NCBI GenBank assembly: GCA_964618075.1
Contig: CAZTZO010000026.1
Location: 1 to 16,200, forward strand
Origin: CAYTMY01 sp964618075
Lineage (GTDB): Bacteria; Bacillota; Clostridia; Eubacteriales; Anaerofustaceae
Length of the DNA: 16,200 nt
Reading direction: 5' to 3'
The position numbers were made by a program, and so were the translations under genes. Below are positions 15,310-16,200 of the stretch, one piece after another. The notes under the pieces are model-generated. The model made no database searches and was not told the origin of the DNA. It saw only the letters and a list, made by a program, of their open reading frames with translations. Numbering within the stretch: the first letter of the stretch is position 1; each line of letters begins with the position of its first letter.

Positions 15310-15354
15310 TACTAATACAAAAAAAGTGTTATTTTCAAAAATCAAACATTAATT

Positions 15355-15383
15355 ATTATAATAGAATAATTAACAAATATCAA
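15355..15383 (-). promoter_or_regulatory. Sigma-A type promoter of ppdK
   Basis: In minus-strand sense, TTGATA (15378-15383), a 17-bp spacer and a perfect TATAAT (15355-15360) form a near-consensus promoter about 58 bp upstream of the ppdK TTG start. The expected transcript has a leader of roughly 50 nt containing the GGAGG site. Confidence 0.75.
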
Positions 15384-15423
15384 CAAAACCATCTGTATTT
15401 ATATCAAAATTGACACTTAGTCA

Positions 15424-15452
15424 TTGACTTGAACGAAATGTTTAAATATTAT
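15424..15452 (+). promoter_or_regulatory. Sigma-A type promoter of the serine acetyltransferase gene
   Basis: TTGACT (15424-15429), a 17-bp spacer and TATTAT (15447-15452) lie about 40 bp upstream of the ATG at 15493. It is divergent from the ppdK promoter; the two -35 boxes are about 40 bp apart, close enough for shared regulation. I see no T-box or SAM riboswitch-like leader in the short 5' region. Confidence 0.7.
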
Positions 15453-15492
15453 TAACATACATTATTGTAAATGAAGGGGCGTATACTTAAAC

Positions 15493-16200
15493 ATGAATAT
15501 ACAACAATGGATAGATACACAGCTGCAATCCACATCTAAAGAACTGATGGATATTAATTTTACCGATATGAGAGGCGTCCTTGTAAGCGGACTCGGTATG
15601 AAGGAAAAGGTTTATAAGCTGCTCGACCTTTTGAGAATCGTTATGTTTCCGAATATATACAAATCTGCTGATATTGATAAGAAGTATTTAAACATGACTG
15701 TGAGTACTTCTCTAAACGAATCTTCATTATTATTAAACACTATCATCGCAGAGGTCTTTTATAATCTTTGCAATGATGAGATAAAAGATACCGACGAATG
15801 CTCAAAATGTGCTCAAAAGGCCGAAGACGTAACAGTCGAATTTATGAAAACGCTGCCTGATATTCGCAGACTGTTGTCAACGGATATAAAGGCGGCTTAT
15901 GACGGAGACCCGGCAGCCAAGAGCTTTGAAGACGTAATGCTCAGTTATCCTTGCATGGAGGCAATCACCGTATACAGGCTTGCTCACAGGCTCAGAGTGC
16001 TCGACGTACCTCTAATACCAAGGATAATGACGGAATATGCGCATATGCAGACAGGCATAGACATCAATCCCGGCGCAAAAATAGGTTCTCACTTTTTTAT
16101 TGACCATGGTACCGGAGTTGTAATAGGAGAAACCTGCGTTATAGGAAATAATGTTAAGCTTTATCAAGGTGTGACCTTGGGCGCAAAATCCTTTGAAACA
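15493..16200 (+). CDS. cysE: Serine O-acetyltransferase (partial, runs off right edge)
   Basis: The enzyme makes O-acetylserine from serine and acetyl-CoA, the first step of cysteine synthesis. The 236 visible residues comprise an alpha-helical N-terminal domain (about 1-175, with DIKAAYDGDPAAKSFEDVM and SYPCMEAITVYRLAHRL) and the start of the left-handed hexapeptide-repeat beta-helix: INPGAKIGSHFFIDHGTGVVIGE with the catalytic-type His205, then IGNNVKLYQGVTLGAKSFET. This is the longer N-terminal form seen in Bacteroidetes and Clostridia, where total length is about 300 residues; the last part of the helix and the C-terminal tail lie beyond the window. The ATG is preceded by AAGGGG at an unusually long 13 nt. 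It is the only plus-strand gene and does not belong to the operons to its left. Confidence 0.93.
   Translation, partial: MNIQQWIDTQLQSTSKELMDINFTDMRGVLVSGLGMKEKVYKLLDLLRIVMFPNIYKSADIDKKYLNMTVSTSLNESSLLLNTIIAEVFYNLCNDEIKDTDECSKCAQKAEDVTVEFMKTLPDIRRLLSTDIKAAYDGDPAAKSFEDVMLSYPCMEAITVYRLAHRLRVLDVPLIPRIMTEYAHMQTGIDINPGAKIGSHFFIDHGTGVVIGETCVIGNNVKLYQGVTLGAKSFET

Noticed and set aside
15298..15345. N-terminal extension of PPDK from an upstream ATG at 15345
   Set aside because: The 16 extra residues are not typical of the family and would place the GGAGG ribosome binding site inside the gene; the TTG start gives the normal 874-residue length and puts the catalytic His at 455.
1..16200. CRISPR arrays, tRNA, rRNA, insertion sequences and complete prophage genes
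   Set aside because: I saw no regularly spaced repeats, no tRNA-like cloverleaf and no transposase or integrase coding sequence in the window.

Overview
The window is AT-rich DNA from an endospore-forming member of the Bacillota, most likely class Clostridia. Three things point there: a complete spoIIA operon (spoIIAA-spoIIAB-sigF) followed by the three-gene clostridial spoVA set (spoVAC-spoVAD-spoVAE), a pyrophosphate-using pyruvate phosphate dikinase of the Clostridium symbiosum type, and frequent TTG start codons behind strong GGAGG ribosome binding sites. I cannot name a genus from the sequence alone.

Layout, left to right. Almost everything is on the minus strand, so transcription runs from right to left. 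Positions 1-862 hold the 3' part of a gene that runs off the left edge. It resembles toxin-like domains (PBECR/MuF-C) found in phages and conjugative elements, and it lacks a convincing start, so it looks like an element remnant abutting the sporulation genes. Positions 924-4370 are the sporulation cluster, with a perfect 15-bp hairpin separating sigF from spoVAC. A MerR-like coiled-coil gene (4385-4903) sits 14 bp upstream of spoIIAA and may share its transcript. Positions 4987-8347 form a tightly coupled three-gene operon: an ornithine/alanine-racemase-family enzyme, a cysteine desulfurase, and ThiI, joined by one-base TAATG overlaps.

A hairpin terminator at 8431-8464 closes the preceding set: trmL, trxB, two tandem BMP-family lipoproteins and pduL (8490-12622), whose spacing suggests one transcription unit. 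A 34-nt perfect palindrome separates trmL from ppdK (12673-15297). ppdK has a strong promoter in a 195-bp divergent intergenic region, from which a serine acetyltransferase gene is transcribed rightward off the window edge.

How the genes work together: the spoIIA genes make the forespore sigma factor and its anti-sigma/anti-anti-sigma switch, and the SpoVA proteins take up and release dipicolinic acid in the spore. The cysteine desulfurase supplies persulfide sulfur to ThiI for tRNA 4-thiouridine. The right half is central metabolism and housekeeping: PEP/pyruvate interconversion, acyl-CoA/acyl-phosphate exchange, thiol redox, wobble methylation and the first step of cysteine synthesis.

I found no convincing wholly new multi-gene system. 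The points most worth a second look are the toxin-like relic beside spoVAE, the MerR-like gene in front of spoIIA with its hairpin-occluded start, the orphan pair of BMP lipoproteins, and the palindrome between ppdK and trmL.
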